Below, piece by piece: positions 54,934 through 64,000 of a stretch of 64,000 nucleotides of DNA. Within the stretch, counting starts at the first letter, position 1, and each line of letters opens with the position of its first letter. This DNA is from Flaveria trinervia (lineage: Eukaryota; Streptophyta; Magnoliopsida; Asterales; Asteraceae). The stretch spans positions 1-64,000 of the forward strand of contig JACCIX010000331.1 in NCBI GenBank assembly GCA_025506515.1, written 5' to 3'. The notes under the pieces were generated by a model, which did no database searches, was not told the DNA's origin, and was given only the letters and a program-made list of their open reading frames with translations. The translations under genes were made by a program, and so were the position numbers.

Positions 54934-55540
54934 AAATGCCTGGGCTATGAAGAGGTGGACGTGGTGCTGGATCGCGTTTCACGAGAAGCATGGCTAGGGC
55001 TGCTGAAACGGCACTCGAAGAGCCCGAGATCCATCACCCGGAAGGCGGTGACAATAGTGCTAGTCTGAGGATCACATTGAAGAGGCGGTTGTCAAGGGAG
55101 TTTAACATGTCATGTTTATGATTCTGCCATCTATGGTGATTAAGGTAATTAGGGCGGTGAAGGAGACGACCGCGATTAAGGTGAACAAGAAAGGTAGCAG
55201 CGACCAGAATTGTAATGGGAAAAGGTTTGGTCGGGGTGGTGCCTGACGAATAACAAGAAGGCACGGTTGATGATCGCCGTGTGGTCACGCCTGGTATAGG
55301 GTCGAAGAGGTGTGGCAAATGCAGGAAGGAGCATTCAGGAGAATGCAAATAGGAATCAAACCTCTGCTTCAAATGTGGCAGGCCCGGTCATCTGGCAAAA
55401 GATTGTGGGGTGATAAAGTGTTATAACTGCGGTGAAAGGGGTCACATAAGGAGGGATTGCAAGAAGCCAAGGGCAGAGAGTTCTGGAACAAGGAAGACGA
55501 CCAGAACTGAAGGGCAGAGGGCGAGCATAGGGCCTTCACG
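54934..55540 (+). pseudogene. Gypsy gag remnant with triple CCHC
   Basis: The ATG near 54934 starts MPGL, then a stop, then an Arg/Gly-rich stretch. The capsid is almost wholly missing between about 55090 and 55130. 55300-55480 encodes three knuckles in a row: CGKCRKEHSGEC, CFKCGRPGHLAKDC and CYNCGERGHIRRDC. This is the usual nucleocapsid layout of Tekay-type elements. Confidence 0.75.
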
Positions 55541-55569
55541 ATGACCAAGGAGGAGGCTAGGACGGACCC

Positions 55570-56145
55570 CGATGTCATGTCAGGTACGTATCTAGTAACC
55601 AAACTGTCGCTTCTGTGTTGTCTGATTCCGGTGCTAGTAGGAATTTTATTTCTGCTGCCTTTTGTGCTAAGTTTCCCATTAGGAGTAGAAGTACTGATGA
55701 GCCCTTCGATGTAGAAACTGCCATAGGTAAGGCTACTAGGATTTCTGAGCTGATAGAAGGTTGTGATATAGAATTAGAAGGTCATAAGTTTCCTGTTAGA
55801 CCGTTCGTGATGAACTTAGGCGGGTTTGATGTAGTCCTAGGAATGGATTGGTTGGCGGACTACGAGGCGAATATTGTGTGTCGCAAGAAGATTATTTGAT
55901 TGGCAGCGCCTGATGGGAGTACGGTGACAGTTTATGGTGATCGAGTCACTACGATTCCGAAAGTGATTTCGATGGCGTTGGCAGGAAAGTGCATGAGGCG
56001 TGAATGTAGTGCCTACTTGGCCTACGTAAAGGATGTGAATACGCCAACACCACATTTGACCGATGTACCGGTTGTGTGTGACTTTCCAGACGTGTTTCCC
56101 GAAGACCTACCAGGAGTGCCACCAAACCGCGAGATCAAGTTTTAG
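55570..56145 (+). pseudogene. Gypsy aspartic protease
   Basis: VLSDSGASRNFIS (D-S-G at 55624-55632) and FDVVLGMDWLADYEANIVC are the two conserved protease blocks. A TGA at about 55899 stands where the family has Arg. It continues through GSTVTVYGD to FPDVFPEDLPGVPPNREIKF, the link to RT, with a TAG for Gln at 56143. Confidence 0.85.
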
Positions 56146-56975
56146 ATTAATCTGATACCAGGTGCCCAACGTGTTGCCAAGGCACCGTATCGGTTGGCTC
56201 CGACTGAGATGAAAGAGTTGATGGAGCATTTGCAAGTGCTGTTCGATAAGGGGTTTGTTAGGCCGAGTATCTCTCCCTGGGGTGCTTTGGTCTTATTTGT
56301 GAAGAAGAAAGATGGTAGCATGAGGATGTGTACCGACTACCATGAGCTGAATAAGTTGACAATGAAGAATCGATACCCGTTACTAAGAATTGATGATTTG
56401 TTTGATCAGCTTCAAGGTGCTAGTTGGTTTTCGAGGATAGACCTTTGAGCAGGCTACCATAAGCTAAAGGTGAAAGAGCAGGATATTTCTAAAACAGCTT
56501 TTCGCATACGTTATGGTCACTACGAGTTCCTCGTTATGTCATTTAGGTTGACCAACGCGCCGGCTGCTTTTATGAACTTGATGAATCGAGTGTGTCGTCC
56601 GATGTTGGATAAATCAGTGATTGTGTTTATCAATGATATCTTGATTTATTCCAAGAGTAAAGAGGAGCATGCCGGTCACATTCGAGAGGTGTTGGAGATG
56701 TTAAGGAGGGAGAAGCTATATGCTAAATTCTCTAAGTGCGTATTCCGGTTGTGCGAGGTTCAACTCTTGGGTTACTTGGTGAATCCCGAGGGGATTATGG
56801 TGGGCCCAGAAAAGGTGGATGCGGTGATGCAATGGAACTCTCCAAAGATGCCATATACGATTCGTAGCTTCTTGGGTTTGGCGGGTTGTTATAGGAGATT
56901 CATTCAAGTCTTCTCTAAGATCGCTTCTCCACTGACCAAGTTGACCCGTAAGGATGTAAAGTTTGTATGGGGTCA
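56146..56975 (+). pseudogene. Gypsy reverse transcriptase
   Basis: APYRLAPTEMKELMEHLQVL, GFVRPSISPWGALVLFVKKK, MRMCTDYHELNKLT, RYPLLRIDDLFDQLQGASWF, then a TGA (for Arg) at 56446. Next FRIRYGHYEFLVMSF, then FINDILIYSK where the active site should be F/YxDD: the first Asp is Asn (AAT at 56632-56634). Thumb: LLGYLVNPEGI and FLGLAGCYRRFI. Inactive by this change alone. Confidence 0.9.
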
Positions 56976-57516
56976 AACTCAAGTGAAGGGGAGCATCAGA
57001 AGCTGGATGGAAAATCCAACCTTTGGATATACCGGAGTGGAGGTGGGAGCACATCACCATGGACTTTATAATGAAGCTGCTGTGTACCACGCGAGGGTAT
57101 GATGCCATATGGGTGATAGTCGATCGTTTGACAAAAAGTGCTCACTTCCTACCGATTTGCGAGACATATTCATCCGAGAGGTTGGCGGATCTTTTCATTA
57201 AAGAGATCGTAGCTCGTCATGATGTGCTGGTGTCTATTGTGTTTGAGCGTGACACCCGGTTTACATCTAAATTTTGGAAGAAATTCAATGATGCGATGGG
57301 GACGAGGTTACATATTAGTACGACTTATCATCCTCAAACGGATGGTCAGTCGGAGAGGACAATTCAGACGCCGGAAGATATGCTTCATGCATGTGTCATC
57401 AATTTTGGAGGAAGTTGGGATGACCACTTTCCGTTAGCTAAGTTCTCATATAACAATAGTTATCAGGCTAGCATTAGTATGCCCCCTTATGAGATGCTAT
57501 ACGGTAGGAGATGATG
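56976..57516 (+). pseudogene. Gypsy integrase, fused to RT by a deletion
   Basis: The RNase H domain and His/Cys zinc domain are skipped: RT text ends ...VKFVWG and integrase text (QVKG, then a one-base shift) follows at once. The core: EWRWEHITMDFIMKLL (first Asp), VDRLTKSAHFLPI, VSIVFERDTRFTSKFW (the family has SDRD, so the second catalytic Asp reads Glu), YHPQTDGQSERTIQT (Glu). It ends MPPYEMLYGRR, then TGA TGA. Confidence 0.85.
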
Positions 57517-58088
57517 AACACCCGTGTGTTGGGGTGATATTAGTCAGAAACAGTTAGGAAGCATCGAGGTGATCGAGGCTATGACTGAGAAGCTTGAAAA
57601 GATCAAATCCTTCATGAAGGCAGCCAAGGATAGACAGAAGTCATATGCTGATAAACGATGTAGACCGATTGAGTTCCAGGTGGTGAACAAGGTTATGTTG
57701 AAAGTCTCACCTTGAAAGGGTATCATTTGGTTCAGAAAGTGGGGCAAGTTGAGCCGAGATACATAGGGCCTTTCCGAATCATTGCTAGAGTTGGAGAGGT
57801 GGCCTATAGATTGAAGTTACCAGATGAGTTGAGTGAAATTCACCCGACTTTCCATGTATCTCATGTGAGGAAATGTTTGACAGACGAAGACATGGTTGTA
57901 CCACAAGAAGATATCAAGATAGACGAACGGCTCAATTATGTGGAGCAACCAGGGCGATCATTGATCGTAAAGAGAAGAGGTTAAGGAATAAAGTGGTTCC
58001 TCTGGTGCGTGTATAGTAGAAGCACCAAAATGGATCAGAGTCAACGTAGGAGACTGAAGAAGTGTTAGGGACTGAGTATGTAAGGAGT
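57517..58088 (+). pseudogene. Gypsy integrase C-terminus and chromodomain region
   Basis: AMTEKLEKIKSFMKAAKDRQ, KSYADKRCRPIEF, a TGA where Trp is expected (about 57714), then GPFRIIARVGEVAYRLKLP and EIHPTFHVSHVRKCLTDEDM. A frame change leads to remnants of the chromodomain region, ending near 58088 at the edge of the B- LTR. The 3' untranslated part and 3' LTR are missing. Confidence 0.8.
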
Positions 58089-58757
58089 ACTATTTGATAA
58101 TGCGTGAAACCAAATCAAATAGTGTGGATCCTATTTGATTGGTGATACAATCAGTGAGAATGCAGTTCAGGTCAATCTAATGATTAAAGAAATGTTAAGA
58201 ACGATTAGAACAGGATCAACTGTGAACTATGAAGTTGGAACAGGTTCTCTGGAGTCTCTGGATGGCTAGGGTACGAATATGAGTCGAAATTCTTCAAGTG
58301 TCTCGTTTTTCCATGAATTAAGTAGTATTTATAGGTTAGGGTTTGTCAATCGTATGACTAAACCATTAGCATGGTTCATCATGCGACTGAATCATGCGAT
58401 TGATTCATATGCACGACTGAAGGTTCAGTCGTGCGACTGAGTCAATCTTATGTCTCAATCGTGCGACTGAGCCAGTCTCCTGGTTCAGTCGTGCGACTGG
58501 TCCATTAGCATGAAGTATTCATGTGTATGGTCCATTAGCATGGTCCATTCACATGAAGACTTCATACGATTAAGTTTGAACACGTTTCTCAATCATTATT
58601 GACTAAGAACTATGTACAATAACCTCAAACCTATATATTTAGTTCAATATGCTTTATTACACAATAAACAATGAAACATTAAACATTATAAGCATCAATC
58701 ACATATTGTATTTCATTCAACTCATAAAACGACTAATTTAATACTAATCTAATCTAT
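58089..58757 (-). repeat. 3' LTR of B-, end truncated
   Basis: On the minus strand it shares blocks with 11699-12436 (TATAATGTTTAAT, ACCCTAACCTATAAATAC, CTGCATTCTCACTGATTG, CAATCAAATAGGATCC). The last roughly 30 bp before the expected end CCCAACA are missing at the junction with the gypsy element. Palindrome cluster at 58350-58520, TATA box at about 58326-58333. Confidence 0.75.
58350..58520. repeat. CpG palindrome cluster in B- LTR
   Basis: Repeated CGTGCGACTGA / CATGCGACTGAAT motifs, e.g. GGTTCAGTCGTGCGACTG twice. Self-complementary core TCAGTCGTGCGACTGA. Lies just upstream of the TATA box in the direction of transcription, as in B+. Confidence 0.8.
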
Positions 58758-58770
58758 TCTCCCCCTAAAA
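58758..58770 (-). other. Polypurine tract of B-
   Basis: TTCTCCCCCTAAA on the plus strand, i.e. TTTAGGGGGAGAA on the minus strand, next to the LTR. Confidence 0.8.
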
Positions 58771-58864
58771 TCCTAAACCGAAAATTTTTTTGAGTTTTTA
58801 GATTTTATAGAAACAGGAAAATAAAATAAGAAAAATAAAACAAAATAAAACAAAAATTGTTGGA

Positions 58865-59543
58865 CTAAGCATTTTCATCCTCTGTGATCACATCACTTTT
58901 CTTTTTCACGCCATTAACCTCTAATAGATATAAAAATCTCGATTTATCAAATGCTTTTGTGTAGAGGTCGGCGCGTTGAAAATCCGTATTTATTTTAACG
59001 ACATCGATTAAATGCTTTTCTAAACAATCACGTATAAAGTGATATTTAATCCCGATGTGTTTAGTTTTAGGATGTCGGACTGGATTTTTAGTTACGGCTA
59101 TAGCAGCAGTATTATCAACATAAATAGGAGTGTTGGAAAATTGCAAACCGTAGTCCTGCATTTGCTGTTGAATCCAAATGATCTGCGAGCAGCAACTTGC
59201 AGCAGCAACATATTCAACTTCACAAGTTGACAGAGCAACCAATGTCTGCTTCTTACACTGCCAGATGACTAATCTTCTCCCGAAAAACTTGACATCATGC
59301 AGACGTTGACTTGTAGTTCATTTGGTAGCCGCCATAATCCGAGTCACTATACGCTGTAAGCTCAAAATTATCATCATGAGGATACCACAACCGGAGTGTT
59401 GGAGTACCCTTTAGATAACAGAAAATCCATTTAACTCCTATGAGATGGTTGACTTTTGGTTTTGCCTGATATCTGGAACAGAGACATGTCATGTACATGA
59501 TGTCAGGTCGTGAGGCTGTGAGGTACATGAGGGATCCAATCAT
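58865..59543 (-). pseudogene. B- RNase H
   Basis: Two open frames. 59543-59295: MIGSLMYLTASRPDIMY, LWYPHDDNFELTAYSDSDYG with the catalytic Asp. 59242-58865: MVALSTCEVEYVAAASCCSQ with the Glu, HPKTKHIGIKYHFIRDCLEK, ending DENA-stop. One break lies between them. The usual STAEAEY motif reads STCEVEY. Degrades the RNA of the RNA-DNA hybrid. Confidence 0.88.
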
Positions 59544-60480
59544 TCCTCAGTACATGGTGGCATCCAACAGATCACCTTTTTTGTCAGGTGCCATGTCGTG
59601 GTTTGTAGCAAGTGGAGTCCCAGCTGCCGAAGCATTCTCCATATTAACCGACTGAGGATATTGCCTACATACTTGGTCTGATGTAGAAATATTCCCTTTG
59701 GTATCAGATCCACCTGTAACCTGAGAAAGAACTTCATCTCTCCCATGGCACTCATCTACAATTCAGCTTTGGTTACTGCTTCAAATTCTTTACATAATTA
59801 TTCGTTTTTAGAACTAACGATTATGTCATCAACATAAATCTGAACTAGCAGTAAGTCACCATCTTTTTCTTTGATAAACAGTGTACAATCAATCACTCCT
59901 CTGCGAAAGCCGTGTTTCACAAGATGAGTCGAGAGCTTCTCATACCATGCTCTTGGGGCTTGGTGGAGCCCGTAAAGAGCCTTATCCAGCTTGTAAACTC
60001 TGTCCCGATGATACAGATCCTCAAATCCTTTGGGTTGATTGACATACACCGTCTCCCGGATTTCACCATGAAGGAATGCACTCTTCACATATAGTTGATA
60101 AACTTTAATTTTCATATAAGATGCATAGGCTAGGAAGATACGGATTGCTTCCATTCTCGCCACAGGTGCAAACACTTCATTGTAATCAATGCCTTTGACT
60201 TGTCAAAATCCTTGAACTACAAATCGAGCCTTATTTCTGATTATGACCCCTTGGTCATCTTTCCTACATTTCTGGACCTATTTAGTGCCAATGACCTTAG
60301 CACCTTTTGGTCTATCCACCAGTGTCCATACTCCTAACTTCTTGAATTGAAGAAGTTCTTCTTGCATGGCAATCACCCATGCCTTATCGTTTAAGGCTTC
60401 ACTTACATATTTTGGCTCAAATTGAGACACAAAACATCTATAAGCACCATCGTGAAGATAGCCTTTTTCCATTACTAAGG
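59544..60480 (-). pseudogene. B- reverse transcriptase
   Basis: KAWVIAMQEELLQFKKLGVW (60390 on), frameshift, then open frame 60175-59798: FAPVARMEAIRIFLAYASYM, VYQLYVKSAFLHGEIRETVY, KALYGLHQAPRAWYEKLS, YVDD at 59836-59825 intact. In the block usually reading QLDVKSAF the Asp is Tyr (QLYVKSAF), a position that carries a catalytic Asp in the family. 59755-59540 ends the domain. Confidence 0.88.
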
Positions 60481-60720
60481 CATAATCAGCTGAGTATAGC
60501 TAATTTCTTATCTGTACTCCCAATTGTACATCCCCTATGATGTTGTCTAGAGGACTATATACATTAAGTCACGATCCGGGAGTGGTGGGGATGACTACTT
60601 CATGATCCAGATTTTGAATTCCTGGTTTAGTATCTGTAGCCGTTGGAGTGCGAGGTTCCGTAGTGTCAAAGGCATCAACATCTGATGCTTGTGTACTTTC
60701 AGTAGCATGAACATGTTCCT
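60481..60720 (-). other. B- region between integrase and RT
   Basis: Poorly conserved inter-domain sequence; in Copia elements this is a variable, Ser/Thr/Pro-rich linker. No firm frame. Confidence 0.4.
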
Positions 60721-60721
60721 C

Positions 60722-61990
60722 CTAATCCACCAGATCATCTTCCACTTCTTTATCGTCAGAGGAAGAGTCACTTACCTCCAGTACTCCCCCTGAATGACAA
60801 GAAGACTCACCTTGTAAACCTGATGTCGTCGAGTCTAGTGATGGTGTGTTTAAGACATTGTACATCATTCTGGTTGTTAAATCATCATCAGGAAGGGAGA
60901 GAATGATGTTAAAGGACTTAAAGAATCCATCATAATCGAAGAAGAATGTGGGTCCTTTTCCAGCAGGGCGGGTGGTGTATCTCTGAACATCGACGTTGCA
61001 CCACACTTTGACTTGACCCGGTTAGTTGTTGTAAACTCTCTTATTCAGTATGTTGTATCCTAGAAAAATTCCTTCTTTAGCCTTTTCACTGAACTTCCCT
61101 GACTGATCTTTCTTCAGCAGCGTACATGGTGCGCCAAATGGTTCGAGGTACTCTAGATTAGGTTTATGTCGCTGGAGAAACTCGTAACATGTTTTACCAT
61201 GACATTTAACTACCAAGACTCGATTTAGGGTGTAATATGCATTGGCAACTACCTCATTCCAAAATTGGATAGGCATTTTTGAGTCTGCTAGCATAGTTTG
61301 TGTTGTCTCTATCAAGCTTCGATTCTTTCTCTTAGCAACTCCATTCATTTGAGGGGTGTAGGCAGATATGAACTGGTGTATAATTCCTTTCTCTTTGCAG
61401 AATACCTCCATCCACTGGTTTTTGAACTCGGTACCGTTGTCTGAACGGATTTACCTTACCTTTAGCTTGTAGAGTGACTCCAATGTAGTTACCAGCTCTT
61501 TGAATGATTCAAATGTCTCTGATTTAGATTTCACAAACATTACCCAAGATAATCTTGAGTAATCATCCATGACTACAAAGCAGTAAAAATCACCGACAAT
61601 GCTCTTTGTACTAACTAGGCCAAACAGATCCATGTGAACAAGCTCAAGAGGCAGGTCAATTGAATGAACCTTTTTACCTTGTGAGACTTCTTTGTCTGTT
61701 TCCCTTTGTTACACGTGACACAGAAATCCGGTAGTTGGAAGTTCTTAACATTTACTCCATGCACTAGATCATTCTAGATCAAGTGATTCATCTTCCGTGG
61801 ATTAATGTGTCCCATTCTCCTATGCCCGGAGATGGAATCTCTGTCTGTTGCCTTTGACAAGAAGCATTGAACATTATGATCGGTTGTGGAGGCCTTAGAT
61901 AGGTCCAAGACATATAAATCGTTATATCTTGAAGCTGACATTAAGACTTGGTCCTCCAGAATAACATAATCCTTTTCAGAACATAGCACT
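60722..61990 (-). pseudogene. B- GAG-pre-integrase and integrase
   Basis: ASRYNDLYVLDLSKASTTDH and GHRRMGHINPRKMNHL (His/Cys domain, 61989-61774; first residues SGHRR instead of SWHRR). Core: MDLFGLVSTKSIVGDFYCFV (61633 on), then IIHQFISAYTPQMNGVAKRK (61411 on) with RNRSLIET, YEFLQRHKPNLEYLEPFGAP, GYNILNKRVYNN. C-terminal acidic tail DSSSDDKEVEDDLVD (to 60722). One block around 61450-61415 is frame-broken. Confidence 0.85.
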
Positions 61991-62099
61991 TCTTGTTGTC
62001 AAAAACAACCTTGAATCCTTTGTCATAAATCTGGGATACAGAAAGCAAGTTATTTTGTAATTGCTGAACATAGTTGACTTTATCAAATTTGACTTTCTA

Positions 62100-62289
62100 G
62101 TTCCCACTTCGCCTTGAGCGGTGATGTATCCTCCTTTATTTCCAACAAATGAGACATGTCCCCCTTTAATTTGTTTGACATTTGAAAAGAGAGTCAGGTT
62201 CCGGTCATGTGCCTAGATGCCCCATTATCAACAATCCAGGTGTTTGTGATAGCACTGTAATGGACACCTTACACATTTAGAGGAAATTA
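62100..62289 (-). pseudogene. B- aspartic protease core, altered active site
   Basis: TWIVDNGASRHMTGT, where B+ has TWIVDSGASWHMTGN. The catalytic D-S-G reads D-N-G (AAT at about 62224-62226 on the plus strand as ATT), a change expected to weaken or abolish activity. A TGA/stop follows shortly. Confidence 0.75.
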
Positions 62290-63226
62290 TTAGTTTAGGT
62301 TTGGGACCCAAGCCTTAACTGGCTTGGGTGACCCAGAGGAATCATACATTATGAACTTAACCCACTGTCCATTTGAGGGTGAGGGCATATCAGTCTTCTT
62401 ATTGTTCTCATTATCAGACACTAGACTTGATTTTTCTTTCCATAAGCCAGTTTGGTGTAAGGCTTGTTTGTGACAAACAAACATTTGGCTTACGGTTTGA
62501 ACTTTAGGTTCATTACTTCTTTTTGGTGGACTAATAGAACACCTTTTCAAAGAAATTTGTTTAGTATCATAAAGTTCAATTTTCTTTCTTGGAGTCTGAT
62601 AATAAGGACAATTAGAAGCCATGTGTCCTCTGTTTCCATAATTGTAGCATGTTCTACCTTCTACATTTTGGGAAATTGTCTTTGTGGGGAAGTGTGTGAT
62701 ACAGGTGTGACTTTAGTCTGGTTGGGTCTAGACACATCTTGTTTATATGTTTTTACTTCTTTAACAAAATTTATTGTCTAAACCTTTTTAACATCTTTAA
62801 CCGTTTGTTTATTTGGACTGTGACGTGGAGCACGTGAATGGTTAACTGGTTTGTCATTTTGGGTTCAAAAATAGACATGTTTGAACCTGACTTTACATTA
62901 ACCTTTTCAAATTGTTCTTCCAAATTCACAATATTCATCTTACCTTTAGATTTTAAAGTAGCATCCTTCTGTTTAGTGACAGATTCCATCAGTTTATTCG
63001 TAGAGTCTGGATCACTAACTAGAGGAGTGAACACCACATGATCCTTGATTGGATTGTTATTTACTGGTCTACATTTAGCATTTAATAAGATCTCATGTGG
63101 TGGTGGAACCACTTTGTAACCCAATCCCTCCCCGTTGATTCGTTCTTTCACTAAGTGTTGAACTATGTGAGAAGAACTGGTCCAACTGTGCAGTTTTTGT
63201 TTTAACGAGTTGACTTTGACTTCCAA
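62290..63226 (-). pseudogene. B- gag-pol linker
   Basis: 63226-62771: MEVKVNSLKQKLHSWTSSSH, then GLGYKVVPPPHEILLNAKC, the GxxxVPPP block, and a Lys-rich stretch. 62622-62290: ASNCPYYQTPRKKIELYD, PKRSNEPKVQTVSQMFV, CHKQALHQTGLWKEKSSL. Equivalent to 39480-40400 in B+. A second knuckle remnant (YNYGNRGHMASNC-like, near 62640-62600) precedes ASNCPYY. Confidence 0.7.
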
Positions 63227-63983
63227 ATGCTTTTTTTCTTTCTTAGTTTCTTCCAGGGAGTTTAAATAGAACTTTATGTCATTGGCTTGATCAAAAGCAA
63301 CAACCTCGGTTTCCCTTAGTTGTTTATTTAAAAGTTTTATTTTCTCTTTATAACTATGCTCATTTTGTTTTTAAATCCGATTAGCTTCTGTGCACTATTG
63401 TAAGTCATTTACTAAGCTATCATTGTGGTCTAATAACCTAGCAAATTTTGAATCTATGCTTTCTCTAAATTTATTACATTCATTACAAGTATGACTTTCA
63501 AAGAGTTGGTCTTTGGTACTTACCTATGAAGACTCGATTGAATCAGCCATCATAACAGAGTTTGACTGTTTGGGTGCTGGTGATTCTGAACATGTCGTTC
63601 TAGTTCTTCGTCAATCAGGCGATTGACCACATTCGCAGTATCTTCATTATCTAACATCACTAGTTTAACTGCTATTTCACATTCATTTGAAGATTCATCA
63701 TCCAAACCCTCGATATTGGTAATTTTTGATTCACCCGGGGACACAAAACTGAAGGTCCAATCCTGTCCTTCATCACCTTGAGTAGTGAAGGCCTTTGTCT
63801 CTTTGTTTGACGAGGTAGCTCCACTCGTGGATTTCTCTTGATGGTTGAAGGATGAGAATGATTCCCGTTACCTGTCTTTTTGGGCTTTACACATTCACGT
63901 TTGAAGTGTCCCTTTTCTCCATAGTTAAAATAGGTAAATTTGGTTTTGTCGAAACCAAAGGTAGTGTCTTTTATGGCTATCAA
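63227..63983 (-). pseudogene. B- gag, knuckle and coiled-coil region
   Basis: 63983-63672 encodes the knuckle segment TYFNYGEKGHFKRECVKPKK: B+ has CFNC, here both Cys are Tyr, so zinc binding is lost. An acidic tail (63744 on) and a coiled coil (63540-63300, frame-broken) follow in the same order as B+. The capsid lies beyond the window. Confidence 0.8.
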
Positions 63984-64000
63984 GTTCTATCCAGTCTTCT

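Larger units (their letters stand above)
52319..58088 (+). mobile_element. Ty3/gypsy chromovirus (Tekay-like), internally deleted and 3'-truncated
   Basis: One long LTR (52319-54722) starting TGTAACACCCGG, then a Met-tRNA primer site, gag remnant, triple zinc knuckle, protease, RT, integrase and a chromodomain-region remnant. The order RT before integrase and the HPTFHVSHVRKCL block identify Ty3/gypsy chromoviruses; the long LTR fits Tekay/Del. RNase H, most of gag capsid and the 3' LTR are missing. Inserted in the 3' LTR of A; its right end abuts a B-type LTR. Confidence 0.85.
58089..64000 (-). mobile_element. Element B-: Copia, same family as B+, minus strand, runs off the window
   Basis: Right to left: gag (from beyond 64000), knuckle, coiled coil, linker, protease, integrase, RT, RNase H (stop at 58865), polypurine tract (58770-58758), 3' LTR (to 58089). 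It supplies the RT/RNase H half lost from B+ and shows that family B has no ORF3, since only about 95 bp separate the RNase H stop from the polypurine tract. Confidence 0.88.

Overview
This is a piece of a plant nuclear chromosome. The evidence is an intron-containing plant gene at the left end and about 59 kb of nested plant LTR retrotransposons. The Copia elements look like Sireviruses: initiator-Met-tRNA primer sites, long gag with a coiled-coil tail, and an extra ORF after pol. The ORF3 type resembles that seen in composite-family (Asteraceae) genomes, but that placement is from memory and weak. No bacterial genes, CRISPR arrays, rRNA or tRNA genes were seen.

Layout. 1-2683: the last five exons of a LAZ1/TMEM184C-like membrane protein gene (DUF300). 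They carry seven apparent one-base deletions, which look more like sequencing dropouts than decay. 2684-4825: AT-rich spacer. 4826-52318: Sirevirus-like element A (+), opened by a nest of later insertions: a hAT-type MITE (6405-7078), a 1.9-kb solo-LTR-like element X1 (7596-9511), and a second such element D (10488-11698 plus about 41870-42368). D holds Copia element B+ (11699-41869, 3' half lost). B+ holds Sirevirus C- (38053 down to 14058, minus strand). C- holds Sirevirus C+ (14880-27476), with both LTRs and a perfect 5-bp target duplication GTAGG. The nest is five levels deep (A > D > B+ > C- > C+). 52319-58088: a Ty3/gypsy chromovirus (Tekay-like) inserted in the 3' LTR of A, with deletions in gag, RNase H and its 3' end. 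58089-64000: a second B element (B-, minus strand) running off the window.

How the parts work. Each Copia element would be transcribed from a TATA box in its LTR, primed by initiator Met-tRNA, and would encode gag, protease, integrase, reverse transcriptase and RNase H. A, C+ and C- also carry a long ORF3 of unknown role. All copies are broken by stops, frameshifts, nested insertions or lost catalytic residues, so none looks autonomous as read.

Most notable patterns. (1) Families A, B and C each have their own CpG-containing palindromic motif, repeated many times just upstream of the LTR TATA box. In family C the motif recurs in the spacer between pol and ORF3 and inside coding sequence. (2) ORF3 of A, C+ and C- share an N-terminal module, and ORF3 of C has a duplicated helix-like module. 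(3) Inactivating changes fall repeatedly at key codons and are nearly all G>A or C>T. (4) An 851-bp patch made of C LTR plus B gag occurs at both ends of C-. (5) Single-base deletions are widespread, so frameshifts here should be treated with caution.
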